From assembly GCF_014489595.1 (NCBI RefSeq), contig NZ_CP060790.1, positions 4,154,001 through 4,218,000 of the forward strand: DNA of 64,000 nucleotides, read 5' to 3'. Shown piece by piece: positions 1 to 9,433 of this stretch (position 1 is its first letter; every line of letters starts with the position of its first letter). Position numbers and translations under genes: made by a program. Under the pieces are notes generated by a model. The model was not told the DNA's origin. It did not search any database and saw nothing but the letters and a program-made list of their open reading frames with translations. The DNA is from Paenacidovorax monticola. Its GTDB lineage: Bacteria > Pseudomonadota > Gammaproteobacteria > Burkholderiales > Burkholderiaceae_C.

Positions 1-1
1 C

Positions 2-895
2 ATCGATCAGCGCGTCAAGCAGATGGAGGCCGAGGGCGTGGTGTTCCGCACCAGCGTGTTCGTGGGCGCGGCCAAGGACGGGCTGGGCAAGGGCTCCAAG
101 GTGACCAATTGGGCCAAGGAAACCGTCACGCCCGAGCAACTGCACAAGGAGTTCGACGCCGTGCTGCTCACGGGCGGCGCCGAGCAGTCGCGCGACCTGC
201 CCGTGCCGGGCCGCGATCTCGACGGCATCCATTTCGCCATGGAATTCCTGCCGCAGCAGAACAAGGTCAACGCGGGCGACAAGCTCAAGGGCCAGCTGCG
301 CGCCGACGGCAAGCACGTCATCGTGATCGGCGGCGGCGATACGGGCTCCGACTGCGTGGGCACCAGCAACCGCCACGGCGCCGTGAGCGTGACGCAGTTC
401 GAGCTCATGCCCCAGCCGCCCGAGCAGGAGAACCGCCCGCTGACCTGGCCCTACTGGCCGATCAAGCTGCGCACCAGCTCCAGCCATGAGGAAGGCTGCG
501 AGCGCGAGTTCGCCATCTCCACCAAGGAGTTCATTGGCGAGAAGGGCAAGGTCACGGGCCTCAAGACCGTGCGCGTCGAGTGGAAGGACGGCAAGATGGT
601 CGAGGTCGCGGGCTCCGAGCAGGTGCTCAAGGCCGACCTCGTGCTGCTCGCCATGGGCTTCGTGAGCCCCGTGGCCGCCGTGCTCGAAGCCTTCGGCGTG
701 GACAAGGACGCCCGCGGCAACGCGCGCGCCACGACGGACTTCGATGGCGGCTATGCCACCAACGTGCCCAAGGTGTTCGCTGCCGGCGACATGCGCCGCG
801 GCCAATCTCTGGTCGTGTGGGCCATCCGCGAGGGCCGCCAGGCCGCGCGCGCGGTGGACGAGTTCCTGATGGGCTACTCGGACCTGCCGCGCTGA
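2..895 (+). CDS. gltD: Glutamate synthase (NADPH) small subunit, 3' part only
   Basis: C-terminal 297 residues of the small (beta) subunit of glutamate synthase, which takes electrons from NADPH through FAD and Fe-S centres to the large subunit for glutamate formation from glutamine and 2-oxoglutarate. The frame is open from base 2, so the gene starts before the window. The second dinucleotide-binding motif GGGDTGSDC lies near nt 328-356 and the FAD-contacting C-terminal motif [14 protein letters not shown] near nt 779-820. Full-length members have about 480-490 residues. A hairpin terminator follows at 925. It is very likely the end of a gltBD operon, though gltB is not in view. Confidence 0.95.
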   Translation: MDQRVKQMEAEGVVFRTSVFVGAAKDGLGKGSKVTNWAKETVTPEQLHKEFDAVLLTGGAEQSRDLPVPGRDLDGIHFAMEFLPQQNKVNAGDKLKGQLRADGKHVIVIGGGDTGSDCVGTSNRHGAVSVTQFELMPQPPEQENRPLTWPYWPIKLRTSSSHEEGCEREFAISTKEFIGEKGKVTGLKTVRVEWKDGKMVEVAGSEQVLKADLVLLAMGFVSPVAAVLEAFGVDKDARGNARATTDFDGGYATNVPKVFAAGDMRRGQSLVVWAIREGRQAARAVDEFLMGYSDLPR

Positions 896-924
896 GTCGC
901 CCACGCTGGCTTTCCCCACCCTGC

Positions 925-949
925 AACGGGCCGCGCGAGCGGCCCGTTT
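925..949 (+). terminator. Hairpin terminator after gltD
   Basis: A perfect 10-bp stem (AACGGGCCGC / GCGGCCCGTT) with a GCGA tetraloop, 29 bases after the gltD stop, ends in a short T run. It fits an intrinsic terminator of the gltBD unit. Confidence 0.75.
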
Positions 950-1081
950 GCATTCCCGCTGCCGAGGGTTTTCCCGAATCTGGGAGAATGAAGGGCTTTG
1001 GGCCCGTTTCTGGTGCAGACCGCCCTACCCGGCGCATCAGGAAGGGGCCCGCGTCCTTTTCCAACCATTGATCACACGCCC

Positions 1082-1882
1082 ATGAAAAAGTTAGCCGCGG
1101 TATTGCTCATGTCCCTCGGGGCCGTTCTGGCCGGATGCAGCAAGGAAGACAGCGCCGCCACCCAGGCTGCCGCCACGCCCGCGCCGCAGGCCGCTGCCCG
1201 CATCGTCATCGGCCTGGACGACAACTTCCCGCCCATGGGCTTCCGTGACGAGAAGAACGAGATCGTGGGCTTTGACATCGACATGGCGCGCGAAGCCGCC
1301 AAGCGCCTGGGCGCCGAGGTCCAGTTCAAGCCCATCGACTGGAGCGCCAAGGAGGCCGAGCTGTCCGGCAAGCGCGTGGATGCGCTGTGGAACGGCCTGA
1401 CCATCACCGAAGAGCGCAAGCAGAACATCGGCTTCACCGCACCCTACATGGAGAACCACCAGATCATCGTGGTGGCTGCCAATTCCGGCATCAAGACCAA
1501 GGCCGATCTGGCCGGCAAGGTGGTCGGTGCGCAGGAGGGCAGCAGTGCCGTGGACGCCGTGAAGAAGGATGACGCGGTGTTCAAGGGCTTCAAGGAGTTC
1601 AAGACCTTCGGCGACAACGTCGCCGCCCTCATGGACCTGTCCGCGGGCCGCCTGAACGCCGTGGTGGTCGATGAAGTGGTGGGCCGCTACCTCGTTTCCA
1701 AGAAGGCCGACCAGTACGCGGTGCTCGAAGAGAACTTCGGTACCGAAGACTACGGCGTGGGCGTGCGCAAGGACGACACCGAACTGCAGGCCAAGCTCGA
1801 CAAGGCCCTGTCCGAGATGAAGCAGGACGGCACGGCGGGCCAGATCGCCGCCAAGTGGTTCGGCAAGAACATCATCAAGTAA
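1082..1882 (+). CDS. Polar amino-acid ABC transporter, substrate-binding lipoprotein
   Basis: Periplasmic solute-binding protein of 266 residues, family 3 (SBP_bac_3). The ATG at 1082 is chosen because it gives a clean lipoprotein signal: a lysine-rich start, a hydrophobic core and the lipobox LAGC, with Cys about residue 20; the longer in-frame start at 998 has no such signal. The mature part begins at IVIGLDDNFPPMGF, and the motif GFDIDMAREAAKRLG is typical of amino-acid binders. Permease and ATPase genes follow, so this is the capture component of a three-gene importer. The substrate cannot be read from the sequence; a polar or acidic amino acid is likely. Confidence 0.9.
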   Translation: MKKLAAVLLMSLGAVLAGCSKEDSAATQAAATPAPQAAARIVIGLDDNFPPMGFRDEKNEIVGFDIDMAREAAKRLGAEVQFKPIDWSAKEAELSGKRVDALWNGLTITEERKQNIGFTAPYMENHQIIVVAANSGIKTKADLAGKVVGAQEGSSAVDAVKKDDAVFKGFKEFKTFGDNVAALMDLSAGRLNAVVVDEVVGRYLVSKKADQYAVLEENFGTEDYGVGVRKDDTELQAKLDKALSEMKQDGTAGQIAAKWFGKNIIK

Positions 1883-1909
1883 GCTTTCCGCCACGCGACC
1901 TGTGGCTCG

Positions 1910-1945
1910 CACCGGCAGCGCCTTCCACGGCCTGCCGGTGTTTTT
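1910..1945 (+). terminator. Intra-operon hairpin between binding protein and permease
   Basis: A 9-bp stem (CACCGGCAG / CTGCCGGTG) with a 13-nt loop is followed directly by TTTTT. It sits in the 95-bp gap between the binding protein and the permease. Such a partial terminator would give more binding protein than membrane components, which is the usual ratio in these importers (inference). Confidence 0.7.
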
Positions 1946-1977
1946 GCGTTCTGCATTGCACGCACTGAGGTCATTGC

Positions 1978-2630
1978 ATGGACTACATCCTTTCGATCCT
2001 GGGGCCGTTGGCACAAGGGCCACGGTCACCCTCAAGCTGTTCGCCATCACGCTGGCGCTGGCCGTGCCCCTGGGGCTGGCGCTCGCGCTGGCGCGCGTGT
2101 CGCGCTTCCGGGCGCTGGGCACGGCGGTGAACGGCTACATCTGGCTCATGCGCGGCACGCCGCTCATGCTGCAGATGCTGTTCATCTACTTCGCGCTGCC
2201 GTTCGTACCCGTGGTCGGCGTGCGCCTGCCCGACTTTCCGGCCGCCGTGGTGGCCTTCGCGCTGAATTACGCGGCCTATTTCGCGGAGATCTTCCGCGCC
2301 GGCATCCAGTCCATCGACCGGGGGCAGTATGAAGGGGCCAAGGTGCTGGGCATGACCTATGGCCAGACCATGCGCCGCATCGTGCTGCCGCAGATGGTGC
2401 GCCGCATCCTGCCGCCCATGAGCAACGAGACCATCACGCTCGTGAAGGACACCTCGCTCATCTACGTGCTCGCGCTCAACGACCTGCTGCGCGCCGCGCG
2501 CGGCATCGTGCAGCGCGACTTCACGACCACGCCCTTCATCGTGGCCGCCGCCTTCTATCTCGTGATGACCCTGGTGCTCACCTGGGGCTTCCAGCGCCTG
2601 GAGAAACGCTATGCCCAACACGACGCCTGA
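1978..2630 (+). CDS. Polar amino-acid ABC transporter permease (frame interrupted by a 1-base loss)
   Basis: Inner-membrane permease of the HisMQ type, about 217 residues if repaired. The ATG at 1978 starts MDYILSILGPLAQG, the usual N-terminus, but this frame is lost near 2017-2020 (AAGGGCC), and the rest (ATVTLKLFAITLA onwards) continues in the next frame to 2630. One missing G or C restores it. The C-terminal part shows the EAA-loop signature, GAKVLGMTYGQTMRRIVLPQ. The start of the downstream ATPase overlaps its last 20 bases. As written the gene is broken, but the break matches the other one-base losses in this window, so I suspect a sequence error. Confidence 0.85.
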
Positions 2631-3393
2631 CGCGGCCCCCATGATCGAGGCGCGCGGCATCCGCAAGAGCTTCGGCGGCCAGAGCGTGCTGCGGGACGTG
2701 TCGCTCACGCTCGCGCGCGGCGAGGTCGTGGCCATCATCGGCCCCTCGGGCTCGGGCAAGAGCACCTTCCTGCGCTGCCTGAACCACCTGGAGACCATCG
2801 ACAGCGGCCACATCGCCATCGAGGGCGAGGTGCTGGCCACCACCGACGCGCAGGGCCGCTGCAGCTATGTGAGCGATGCGCAGGTGCGCCACATCGGCCG
2901 CAAGATGGGCATGGTGTTCCAGTCGTTCAACCTGTTCCCGCACCTCACGGTGCTGGGCAACATCATCGAGGCGCCCATGGTCGTCAAGGGCATGAAGCGC
3001 GAGGCCATCGTGCCCCGGGCCGAGGAGTTGCTGCGCAAGGTGGGGCTGATCGACAAGCGCGACAGCTACCCCGGGCGCCTCTCGGGTGGGCAGAAGCAGC
3101 GCGTGGCGATCGCGCGCGCATTGGCCATGGAGCCCGACATCCTGCTGTTCGACGAGCCCACGTCGGCGCTCGACCCGGAACTCACGGGCGAGGTGCTGCG
3201 CACCATGCGCCAACTGGCCCAGGAGCACATGACCATGCTCGTGGTCACGCACGAGATGGGTTTCGCGCGCGAGGTCGCCCACCGGGTGGCGTTCATGGAC
3301 CAGGGCGAGCTGATCGAATCGGGCCCGGCCGCCGAGTTCTTCGCCCAGCCCCGGCACGCGCGCACACGGGCCTTCCTGCAAAGCATGCTCTGA
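2611..3393 (+). CDS. Polar amino-acid ABC transporter ATP-binding protein
   Basis: Cytoplasmic ATPase of 260 residues that drives the importer encoded just upstream. Walker A GPSGSGKST (about residues 44-52), Q-loop FQSFNLFPH, signature LSGGQKQR, Walker B ILLFDEP and the switch histidine in VVTHEMGF are all present. It is close to GlnQ/HisP in length and motifs. It overlaps the permease by 20 bases, so the two are translated from one message. Confidence 0.93.
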   Translation: MPNTTPDAAPMIEARGIRKSFGGQSVLRDVSLTLARGEVVAIIGPSGSGKSTFLRCLNHLETIDSGHIAIEGEVLATTDAQGRCSYVSDAQVRHIGRKMGMVFQSFNLFPHLTVLGNIIEAPMVVKGMKREAIVPRAEELLRKVGLIDKRDSYPGRLSGGQKQRVAIARALAMEPDILLFDEPTSALDPELTGEVLRTMRQLAQEHMTMLVVTHEMGFAREVAHRVAFMDQGELIESGPAAEFFAQPRHARTRAFLQSML

Positions 3394-3480
3394 GAAGCGC
3401 GCTGGTGATCCGCTCGGTGCTGGTGTGGCGCCGAACAGGCCGCCCCCAACCCTTGCGCGCGCAAGCGCGGCTGGCGGCAT

Positions 3481-3539
3481 TCAAATAAAATGGGCCCTGG
3501 CGCATGGAGGGCAAGCGCCAAGAGCTATAAAAAAGATAG
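3481..3539 (-). repeat. Dispersed intergenic repeat, copy 1 (reverse orientation)
   Basis: Read on the minus strand: CTATCTTTTTTATAGCTC, then TTGGCGCTTG, a spacer, ATGCGCCAGGGCCC and an AT-rich tail. This is the layout shared with the copies near 9.7, 17.5, 20.3, 24.8, 28.4, 39.9, 41.2 and 50.0 kb. It fills part of the 269-bp gap between the amino-acid transporter and mlaF. Confidence 0.7.
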
Positions 3540-3662
3540 TGGTTACAGGGTGTGGTAACAAGCAAACATGCGTGAATGTATGTATGGGTTACCATCGCAC
3601 CCCCTGGGGTTTGCCCTGAGCCACGACAATGCCCCTACGACCTTCATCCCCCGTCCCGCTGC

Positions 3663-4493
3663 ATGTCTGAGCACCCTCTTCTGGTGGAACTGCGCAATGT
3701 CACGTTCTCGTACGGCGAGCGCGTGATCCTGCGCGACCTCTCGCTGCAGGTGCCGCGCGGCAAGGTCACGGCGCTCATGGGCGCCTCGGGCGGCGGCAAG
3801 ACCACGGTGCTGCGCCTCATCGGCGGGCAGCAGCGCGCCCAGCAGGGCCAGGTGCTGTTCGATGGCCACGATGTGGGTGCGATGGGGCGCGACGCGCTCT
3901 ACGCCGCGCGCCGGCGCATGGGCATGCTGTTCCAGTTCGGCGCGCTGTTCACCGATATGAGCGTGTTCGAGAACGTGGCGTTTCCGCTGCGCGAGCACAC
4001 CGATCTGCCCGACGAGCTGGTGCGCGACATCGTGCTCATGAAGCTGCACGCCGTGGGCCTGCGCGGCGCGCGCGACCTCTCGCCGAGCCAGATCTCGGGC
4101 GGCATGGCGCGGCGCGTGGCGCTGGCGCGCGCCGTGGTGCTCGACCCGGAGCTGGTCATGTACGACGAGCCCTTCGCGGGGCTCGACCCGATCTCCCTGG
4201 GCACGGCGGCCCAGCTCATCCGCCAGCTCAACGACGCCATGGGCCTGACCACCATCCTCGTGTCGCACGACGTGGAGGAGACCTTCCGCGTGGCCGACCA
4301 TGTGATCGTGCTCGGCCCCGGCTGCGTGGCCGCCCAGGGCACGCCCGAGGAGGTGCGCGCGAGCAGCGATCCGCTCGTGCACCAGTTCGTGCACGCGCTG
4401 CCCACTGGCCCGGTTCCGTTCCACTACCCGGGCCCCGATGTGGCGCAGGACTTCGGTCCTTCGGGCGCCTCTTTCGGCGGGGGCAATCGATGA
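3663..4493 (+). CDS. mlaF: Phospholipid-trafficking ABC transporter ATPase MlaF
   Basis: Cytoplasmic ATPase (276 residues) of the MlaFEDB inner-membrane complex, which moves phospholipids between the inner membrane and the periplasmic carrier MlaC to keep outer-membrane asymmetry. Walker [10 protein letters not shown] is at residues 40-48, signature [14 protein letters not shown], Walker [15 protein letters not shown] and the switch histidine in LVSHDVEE. The ATG at 3663 is chosen; upstream codons in frame run into non-conserved sequence. First gene of mlaFEDACB; it overlaps mlaE by ATGA. Confidence 0.95.
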   Translation: MSEHPLLVELRNVTFSYGERVILRDLSLQVPRGKVTALMGASGGGKTTVLRLIGGQQRAQQGQVLFDGHDVGAMGRDALYAARRRMGMLFQFGALFTDMSVFENVAFPLREHTDLPDELVRDIVLMKLHAVGLRGARDLSPSQISGGMARRVALARAVVLDPELVMYDEPFAGLDPISLGTAAQLIRQLNDAMGLTTILVSHDVEETFRVADHVIVLGPGCVAAQGTPEEVRASSDPLVHQFVHALPTGPVPFHYPGPDVAQDFGPSGASFGGGNR

Positions 4494-5272
4494 GCTGGTG
4501 GCGTCCTTCCCAAGTCGGTCTGGCGGTGCGCTGCCAGCTGGCGGGCATCGGCCAGGGTGCGCGCCTGCTGGCCCAGTTGCTGCGCCTCTTCGGCACGGCG
4601 TTCCGGCGCCCCCAACTCGTGGGCGACCAGATCCATTTCCTGGGCAATTACTCGCTGTCCATCATCGCGGTGTCGGGCCTGTTCGTGGGCTTCGTGCTGG
4701 GGCTGCAGGGTTACTACACGCTGCAGCGCTACGGCTCGGCCGAGGCCCTGGGCCTGCTCGTGGCGCTGTCGCTGGTGCGCGAACTGGGGCCCGTGGTCAC
4801 GGCGCTGCTGTTCGCGGGCCGCGCGGGCACCTCGCTCACGGCCGAGATCGGCCTCATGAAGGCGGGCGAGCAGCTCAGCGCCATGGAAATGATGGCCGTG
4901 GACCCGGTCAGCCGCATCCTCGCGCCGCGCTTCTGGGCTGGCGTGATCGTGATGCCGCTGCTCGCGGCCGTGTTCAGTGCCGTGGGCGTGATCGGCGGCT
5001 GGATCGTGGGCGTGCTCATGATCGGCGTGGACGGCGGCGCCTTCTGGGGGCAGATGCAGAACGGCGTGGACGTCTGGAACGACCTGGGCAACGGCGTACT
5101 CAAAAGCGTCGTGTTCGGCCTCACGGTGACCTTCGTGGCGCTGCTGCAGGGCTATGCCGCCAAGCCCACGCCCGAGGGCGTTTCGCGCGCCACGACGCGC
5201 ACCGTGGTCATGGCTTCGCTGGCCGTGCTGGGGCTGGACTTCGTCCTGACGGCCCTGATGTTCAGCATTTAG
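4490..5272 (+). CDS. mlaE: Phospholipid ABC transporter permease MlaE
   Basis: Integral membrane permease of 260 residues, the usual length for MlaE. Hydrophobic segments ([18 protein letters not shown] region, the [15 protein letters not shown] stretch, and the C-terminal [15 protein letters not shown]) fit the MlaE fold, and the family motif [12 protein letters not shown] is present. It overlaps mlaF by four bases, and mlaD starts 16 bases downstream. Confidence 0.95.
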   Translation: MSWWRPSQVGLAVRCQLAGIGQGARLLAQLLRLFGTAFRRPQLVGDQIHFLGNYSLSIIAVSGLFVGFVLGLQGYYTLQRYGSAEALGLLVALSLVRELGPVVTALLFAGRAGTSLTAEIGLMKAGEQLSAMEMMAVDPVSRILAPRFWAGVIVMPLLAAVFSAVGVIGGWIVGVLMIGVDGGAFWGQMQNGVDVWNDLGNGVLKSVVFGLTVTFVALLQGYAAKPTPEGVSRATTRTVVMASLAVLGLDFVLTALMFSI

Positions 5273-5288
5273 AAAGAGACAGAGAACC

Positions 5289-5777
5289 ATGCAGCATTCG
5301 AAGAACGATGTCTGGGTCGGCCTGTTCGTGATGATCGGCGCCGCGGCGCTGGTGTTCCTGGCCCTGCAGTCGGCCAACCTGCTGAACCTGAATTTCCAGT
5401 CGGGCTACCGCATCACCGCGCGCTTCGACAACATCGGCGGGCTCAAGCCCAAGGCCGCCGTGCGCAGCGCCGGCGTGGTCGTGGGCCGCGTGGAGTCGAT
5501 CGCGTTCGACGACAAGACCTACCAGGCCCGCGTGACGCTGGCACTGGACGACCGTTATGCCTTTCCCAAGGACAGTTCGCTCAAGATCCTGACCAGCGGG
5601 CTGCTGGGCGACCAGTACATCGGCATCGAGCCGGGCGCGGACGAAAAGAACCTGGCCAGCGGCGACCTGGTGACCTCCACCCAGTCGGCCGTGGTGCTGG
5701 AAAACCTGATCGGGCAATTCCTGTACGGCAAGGCCGAGGAAAGCGGATCCTCGGCCCCCGCGGGGAGCAAGAAATGA
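5289..5777 (+). CDS. mlaD: MlaD, MCE-domain subunit of the phospholipid transporter
   Basis: Periplasmic MCE-domain protein of 162 residues anchored by one N-terminal membrane helix (about residues 9-30). The MCE domain follows, with the motif GYRITARFDNIGGLKPKA and the segment LLGDQYIGIEPG. MlaD forms the hexameric ring that channels lipid between MlaE and MlaC. It overlaps mlaA by ATGA, so translation is probably coupled. Confidence 0.95.
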   Translation: MQHSKNDVWVGLFVMIGAAALVFLALQSANLLNLNFQSGYRITARFDNIGGLKPKAAVRSAGVVVGRVESIAFDDKTYQARVTLALDDRYAFPKDSSLKILTSGLLGDQYIGIEPGADEKNLASGDLVTSTQSAVVLENLIGQFLYGKAEESGSSAPAGSKK

Positions 5778-6559
5778 CCACCCACCACACCACCTCTGCG
5801 GGCCCGGCCCGCGCAGCGGCCGCCGTGCCGCATGCCTGGGCCGCGCTGGCCCTGGGCGCCACCCTGCTCGCTGGCTGCGCGACGGGGCCGCAGGCCAACC
5901 CCGCGGACCCCTTCGAGGGCTACAACCGCGGCATGACCCGCTTCAACGACCAGGTGGACGAGGTGCTGCTCAAGCCCGTGGCCACGGTCTACAAGGAAAT
6001 CACGCCGCAGCCCGTGCGCACCGGCGTGACCAACGTGTTCGCCAACCTGGGCGACGCCTGGTCCTTCGTCAACAACCTGCTGCAGCTGCGCATGGAAGGC
6101 GCGCTGGACAGCCTGGTGCGCTTCAACGTGAACACCGTGTTCGGCATCGGCGGGCTGTTCGACGTGGCCAGCGAAATGGGCATCGAGCGCCACAAGCAGG
6201 ACTTCGGCCTCACGCTGGGGCGCTGGGGCGTGCCCACCGGCCCGTACCTGGTGCTGCCGGTGCTGGGCCCCAGCACCGTGCGCGACACCGTGGCGCTGCC
6301 CGTGGACTGGCAGGGTGACCTCGTGACCCAGATCGACCATGTGCCCACGCGCAACTCGCTCTACGCGCTGCACGCCGTGGACCGCCGTGCCAACCTGCTG
6401 GGCGCGGGCTCGGTGATCGAGTCGGCCGCGCTCGACAAGTACAGCTTCACGCGCGACGTGTTCCTGCAGCTGCGCAACCCGCAGAACGGCCAGGCGGGCT
6501 CCCTGAACGACCGTGCCGACGAGGCCGGCGACGGCAAGCTGCCGCCCGAGCCGAACTGA
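5774..6559 (+). CDS. mlaA: MlaA (VacJ) outer-membrane lipoprotein
   Basis: Lipoprotein of 261 residues that pulls misplaced phospholipids out of the outer leaflet of the outer membrane. An unusually long hydrophilic start precedes the signal core; the lipobox is LAGC with Cys35. The family segments DPFEGYNRGMTRFND and FGLTLGRWGVPTGPYLVLP are clear. In Escherichia coli mlaA is unlinked from mlaFEDCB; here it sits inside the operon between mlaD and mlaC, as is usual in Burkholderiales. Confidence 0.94.
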   Translation: MTTHHTTSAGPARAAAAVPHAWAALALGATLLAGCATGPQANPADPFEGYNRGMTRFNDQVDEVLLKPVATVYKEITPQPVRTGVTNVFANLGDAWSFVNNLLQLRMEGALDSLVRFNVNTVFGIGGLFDVASEMGIERHKQDFGLTLGRWGVPTGPYLVLPVLGPSTVRDTVALPVDWQGDLVTQIDHVPTRNSLYALHAVDRRANLLGAGSVIESAALDKYSFTRDVFLQLRNPQNGQAGSLNDRADEAGDGKLPPEPN

Positions 6560-6676
6560 TCTGCTGTTGCAAATGCTTGCATGCCGCCACCGGCGCGACG
6601 CATCGGCGCTGCGCCGTGCGGCCAGAATGTGCCCAGCCCCCGTGCGTTGGGGGTGCCCCGAGAAAAGGACCCGAAC

Positions 6677-7326
6677 ATGATGAACCGACGTTCCCTCAGC
6701 CGCGTGGCCATCGGCCTGGCCGCCGCGTTCTCGCTGGCTGCCGCGCTGCCCGTGCGCGCCGCCGATGAGGCGCCCGATGCGCTGATCAAGCGCCTGTCCA
6801 CCGACGTGCTGGAAACGCTGCGCAACGACAAGTCCATCAAGTCCGGCGACATCCCGAAGATCGTGGCCCTGGTCGACAAGACCGTGATGCCCAACGTCAA
6901 CTTCCGCCGCATGACCGCCGCCGCGGTCGGCCCGGGCTGGCGCCAGGCCACGCCCGCGCAACAGGCGCGCCTGCAAGAAGAGTTCAAGACCCTGCTCGTG
7001 CGCACCTACGCTGGTGCGCTCGCCCAGGTGACCGACCAGACCATCGCCGTCAAGCCGCTGCGCGCGGCGGCCGAGGACAAGGATGTGCTCGTGCGCACCG
7101 AGATCCGTGGCCGGGGCGACCCGATCCAGCTCGACTACCGCCTGGAGAAGACGCCGGGCGAGGGGCAGGCTGGAAGATCTACAACCTGAACGTGCTGGGC
7201 GTGTGGCTGGTGGAGACCTACCGCAACCAGTTCGCGCAGGAGATCAACGCCAAGGGCGTGGACGGCCTCATCGAGGCCCTGGTTGCGCGCAACAAGAGCA
7301 ATGCCGGCAATGGCGGCAAGGGCTGA
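6677..7326 (+). CDS. mlaC: MlaC periplasmic phospholipid carrier (frame interrupted by a 1-base loss)
   Basis: Periplasmic lipid carrier, about 216 residues if repaired. The ATG at 6677 (or 6680) gives a signal peptide ending near VRAADEAPD. Family segments include NVNFRRMTAAAVGPGWRQA and LLVRTYAGALAQV. At the G run 7162-7165 the frame is lost: the C-terminal part (GWKIYNLNVLGVWLVETYR onwards) continues in the next frame to the stop at 7324-7326. One extra G restores it. Probable sequence error, not decay, because the C-terminus is fully conserved. Confidence 0.88.
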
Positions 7327-7341
7327 GGGCCGGACGACGCC

Positions 7342-7611
7342 ATGCTGGTGCTGCCGCCCGAGCTGACCCACCGCCAGGCTTCGGCCTGCCTGCGTCTGCT
7401 GCTGCAGGGGCTGCGGGCCCACCGCGAGGCGCAGCTGGTGGTCGACGCAGGCGCACTCACCGTGTTCGACACCTCCGCGCTCGCCGTGCTGCTCGAATGC
7501 CGCCGCGAGGCGCTGCACGCGAGCAAGACCTTCGCGGTCAAGGCCCTGCCGCCCGCTCTGGCGGGCATGGCGCAGCTCTACGGCGTGAGCGAATTGCTCA
7601 CGCCGGCCTGA
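7342..7611 (+). CDS. mlaB: MlaB, STAS-domain subunit of the phospholipid transporter
   Basis: Small cytoplasmic STAS protein (89 residues) that binds MlaF and stabilises or activates the MlaFEDB complex. The STAS core is visible: LVVDAGALTVFDTSALAVLLE, with the conserved DTSAL turn that is phosphorylated in anti-sigma antagonists. It lies 15 bases after mlaC and closes the operon. Confidence 0.88.
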   Translation: MLVLPPELTHRQASACLRLLLQGLRAHREAQLVVDAGALTVFDTSALAVLLECRREALHASKTFAVKALPPALAGMAQLYGVSELLTPA

Positions 7612-7750
7612 GGCCGGGCCGCCAGGCGCCCCGGCACGCCGGGGAGGGCGGGCTTGCTGCATGGCGCCCAGCATAGGCGGGCAGCCTGAAGCCCGGCTAA
7701 AGGCGTGCACCAGCGCCGCGGCGCCCGAGCCCGTAAAATCAGGGGTTCCC

Positions 7751-8671
7751 ATGCCCGCCGTTTCATTCCAATCCGTCTCCAAGACCTACCAGACCCCCAA
7801 GGGGCCGTTCCAGGCGCTGGACCATGTCAGCCTGGACATCGAGGAGGGCGAGTTCTTCGGCCTGCTCGGGCCCAATGGCGCGGGCAAGACCACGCTCATC
7901 AGCATCCTCGCGGGCCTGGCGCGTGCCAGCGGCGGGCGCGTGCTCGTGCAGGGCAGCGACGTGCAGGCCGACTACGCGGCCGCGCGCCGCAAGCTTGGCG
8001 TGGTGCCGCAGGAACTGGTGTTCGACCCATTCTTCAATGTGCGCGAGACGCTGCGCATCCAGTCGGGCTACTTCGGCGTGAAGAACAACGAGGCCTGGAT
8101 CGACGAGCTGCTCGAAAGCCTGGGCCTGGCCGACAAGGCCTCGGCCAACATGCGCCAGCTCTCGGGCGGCATGAAGCGCCGCGTGCTCGTGGCGCAGGCG
8201 CTGGTGCACAAGCCGCCCATCATCGTGCTCGACGAGCCCACGGCGGGCGTGGACGTGGAACTGCGCCAGACGCTGTGGCATTTCATTGCCCGCCTCAACA
8301 AGCAGGGCCACACCGTGCTGCTCACCACGCACTACCTGGAAGAGGCCGAGGCGCTGTGCAACCGCATCGCCATGCTCAAGGGCGGGCGCGTGGTGGCGCT
8401 CTCCAGCACCTCGGAGCTGCTCAAGACCGCTACGTCCAACGTGCTGCAGCTCAAGACCGATGCCGCGCTGCCCGCGTCGCTCGCGCCCCTGGCCCGCGTG
8501 ACGGGGCGCATCGTGCAACTGCCCGCGCAGGATGCGCACGAGATCGAGCGCCACCTCGCCGCGCTGCGCGAGGCGGGCATCGCCACCGAGGATGTGGAGA
8601 TTCGCCGCGCCGACCTGGAGGATGTGTTCCTGCAGGTCATGGCTGCCGAACAAGGAGGGCAGACGGTATGA
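7751..8671 (+). CDS. DrrA/YadG-type ABC exporter ATP-binding protein
   Basis: ABC ATPase of 306 residues: Walker A GPNGAGKTT (about residues 39-47), signature LSGGMKRRVLVAQAL, Walker B IIVLDEPTAGVDVE, switch histidine LTTHYLEEAE. A C-terminal accessory region of about 80 residues is typical of the DrrA/YadG exporter class. The ATG at 7751 is supported by the start of the ABC domain (FQSVSKTYQ) eight residues later. A TAAAAT hexamer at 7734-7739 could be the -10 box, giving a very short leader. It overlaps the permease gene by ATGA. Substrate unknown. Confidence 0.9.
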   Translation: MPAVSFQSVSKTYQTPKGPFQALDHVSLDIEEGEFFGLLGPNGAGKTTLISILAGLARASGGRVLVQGSDVQADYAAARRKLGVVPQELVFDPFFNVRETLRIQSGYFGVKNNEAWIDELLESLGLADKASANMRQLSGGMKRRVLVAQALVHKPPIIVLDEPTAGVDVELRQTLWHFIARLNKQGHTVLLTTHYLEEAEALCNRIAMLKGGRVVALSSTSELLKTATSNVLQLKTDAALPASLAPLARVTGRIVQLPAQDAHEIERHLAALREAGIATEDVEIRRADLEDVFLQVMAAEQGGQTV

Positions 8672-9423
8672 CGGGATGGCAGACCCTGTTCTACAAGGAA
8701 GTCCTGCGCTTCTGGAAGGTGAGCTTCCAGACCGTGGCCGCACCCGTGCTCACGGCCGTGCTGTACCTGCTGATCTTCGGCCATGTGCTCGAGGACCATG
8801 TGAAGGTCTACGACCGCCTGAGCTACACGGCCTTCCTCGTGCCGGGCCTGGTGATGATGAGCGTGCTGCAGAACGCCTTCGCCAACAGCTCGTCGAGCCT
8901 CATCCAGAGCAAGATCATGGGCAGCCTCGTGTTCGTGCTGCTCACGCCGCTGTCGCACTGGGCCTGGTTCGTGGCCTATGTGGGCTCGTCGGTGGTGCGC
9001 GGGCTCATCGTGGGGCTGGGCGTGTTCGTCGTCACGCTGGCGTTCGCGCGGCCGGAGTTCGCGGCGCCGGTGTGGATCCTCGTGTTCGCGCTGCTGGGCG
9101 CGGCGCTGCTGGGCACGCTGGGCGTGATCGCGGGGCTGTGGGCCGACAAGTTCGACCAGATGGCCGCGTTCCAGAACTTCATCATCGTGCCCATGACCTT
9201 CCTCTCGGGCGTGTTCTATTCGATCCAGTCGCTCCCTGCGTTCTGGCAGAAGGTGAGCCACCTCAACCCGTTCTTCTACATGATCGACGGCTTCCGCTAC
9301 GGCTTTTTCGGCCAGAGCGACACCTCGCCCTGGCTCAGCCTCGCCATCGTGGGCTCGGCCTGGCTGGCCGTGAGCTTCCTCGCCGTGCGCCTGCTGCGCA
9401 CCGGCTACAAGATCCGCAACTGA
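8668..9423 (+). CDS. ABC-2 type exporter permease (YadH-like)
   Basis: Membrane protein of 251 residues with six predicted hydrophobic segments of the ABC2_membrane family. The family motif near FIIVPMTFLSGVFYSIQSLP and the C-terminal NPFFYMIDGFRYGFFG are characteristic of YadH/NodJ-like permeases. It is translationally coupled to the ATPase upstream. Its position next to mla suggests an envelope role, but the substrate cannot be deduced. Confidence 0.9.
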   Translation: MTGWQTLFYKEVLRFWKVSFQTVAAPVLTAVLYLLIFGHVLEDHVKVYDRLSYTAFLVPGLVMMSVLQNAFANSSSSLIQSKIMGSLVFVLLTPLSHWAWFVAYVGSSVVRGLIVGLGVFVVTLAFARPEFAAPVWILVFALLGAALLGTLGVIAGLWADKFDQMAAFQNFIIVPMTFLSGVFYSIQSLPAFWQKVSHLNPFFYMIDGFRYGFFGQSDTSPWLSLAIVGSAWLAVSFLAVRLLRTGYKIRN

Positions 9424-9433
9424 TTCCCCTTCC

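Noticed and set aside
1091..2122. 343-residue frame antisense to the amino-acid binding protein
   Set aside because: Shadow of a high-GC gene, no motif, no ribosome site.
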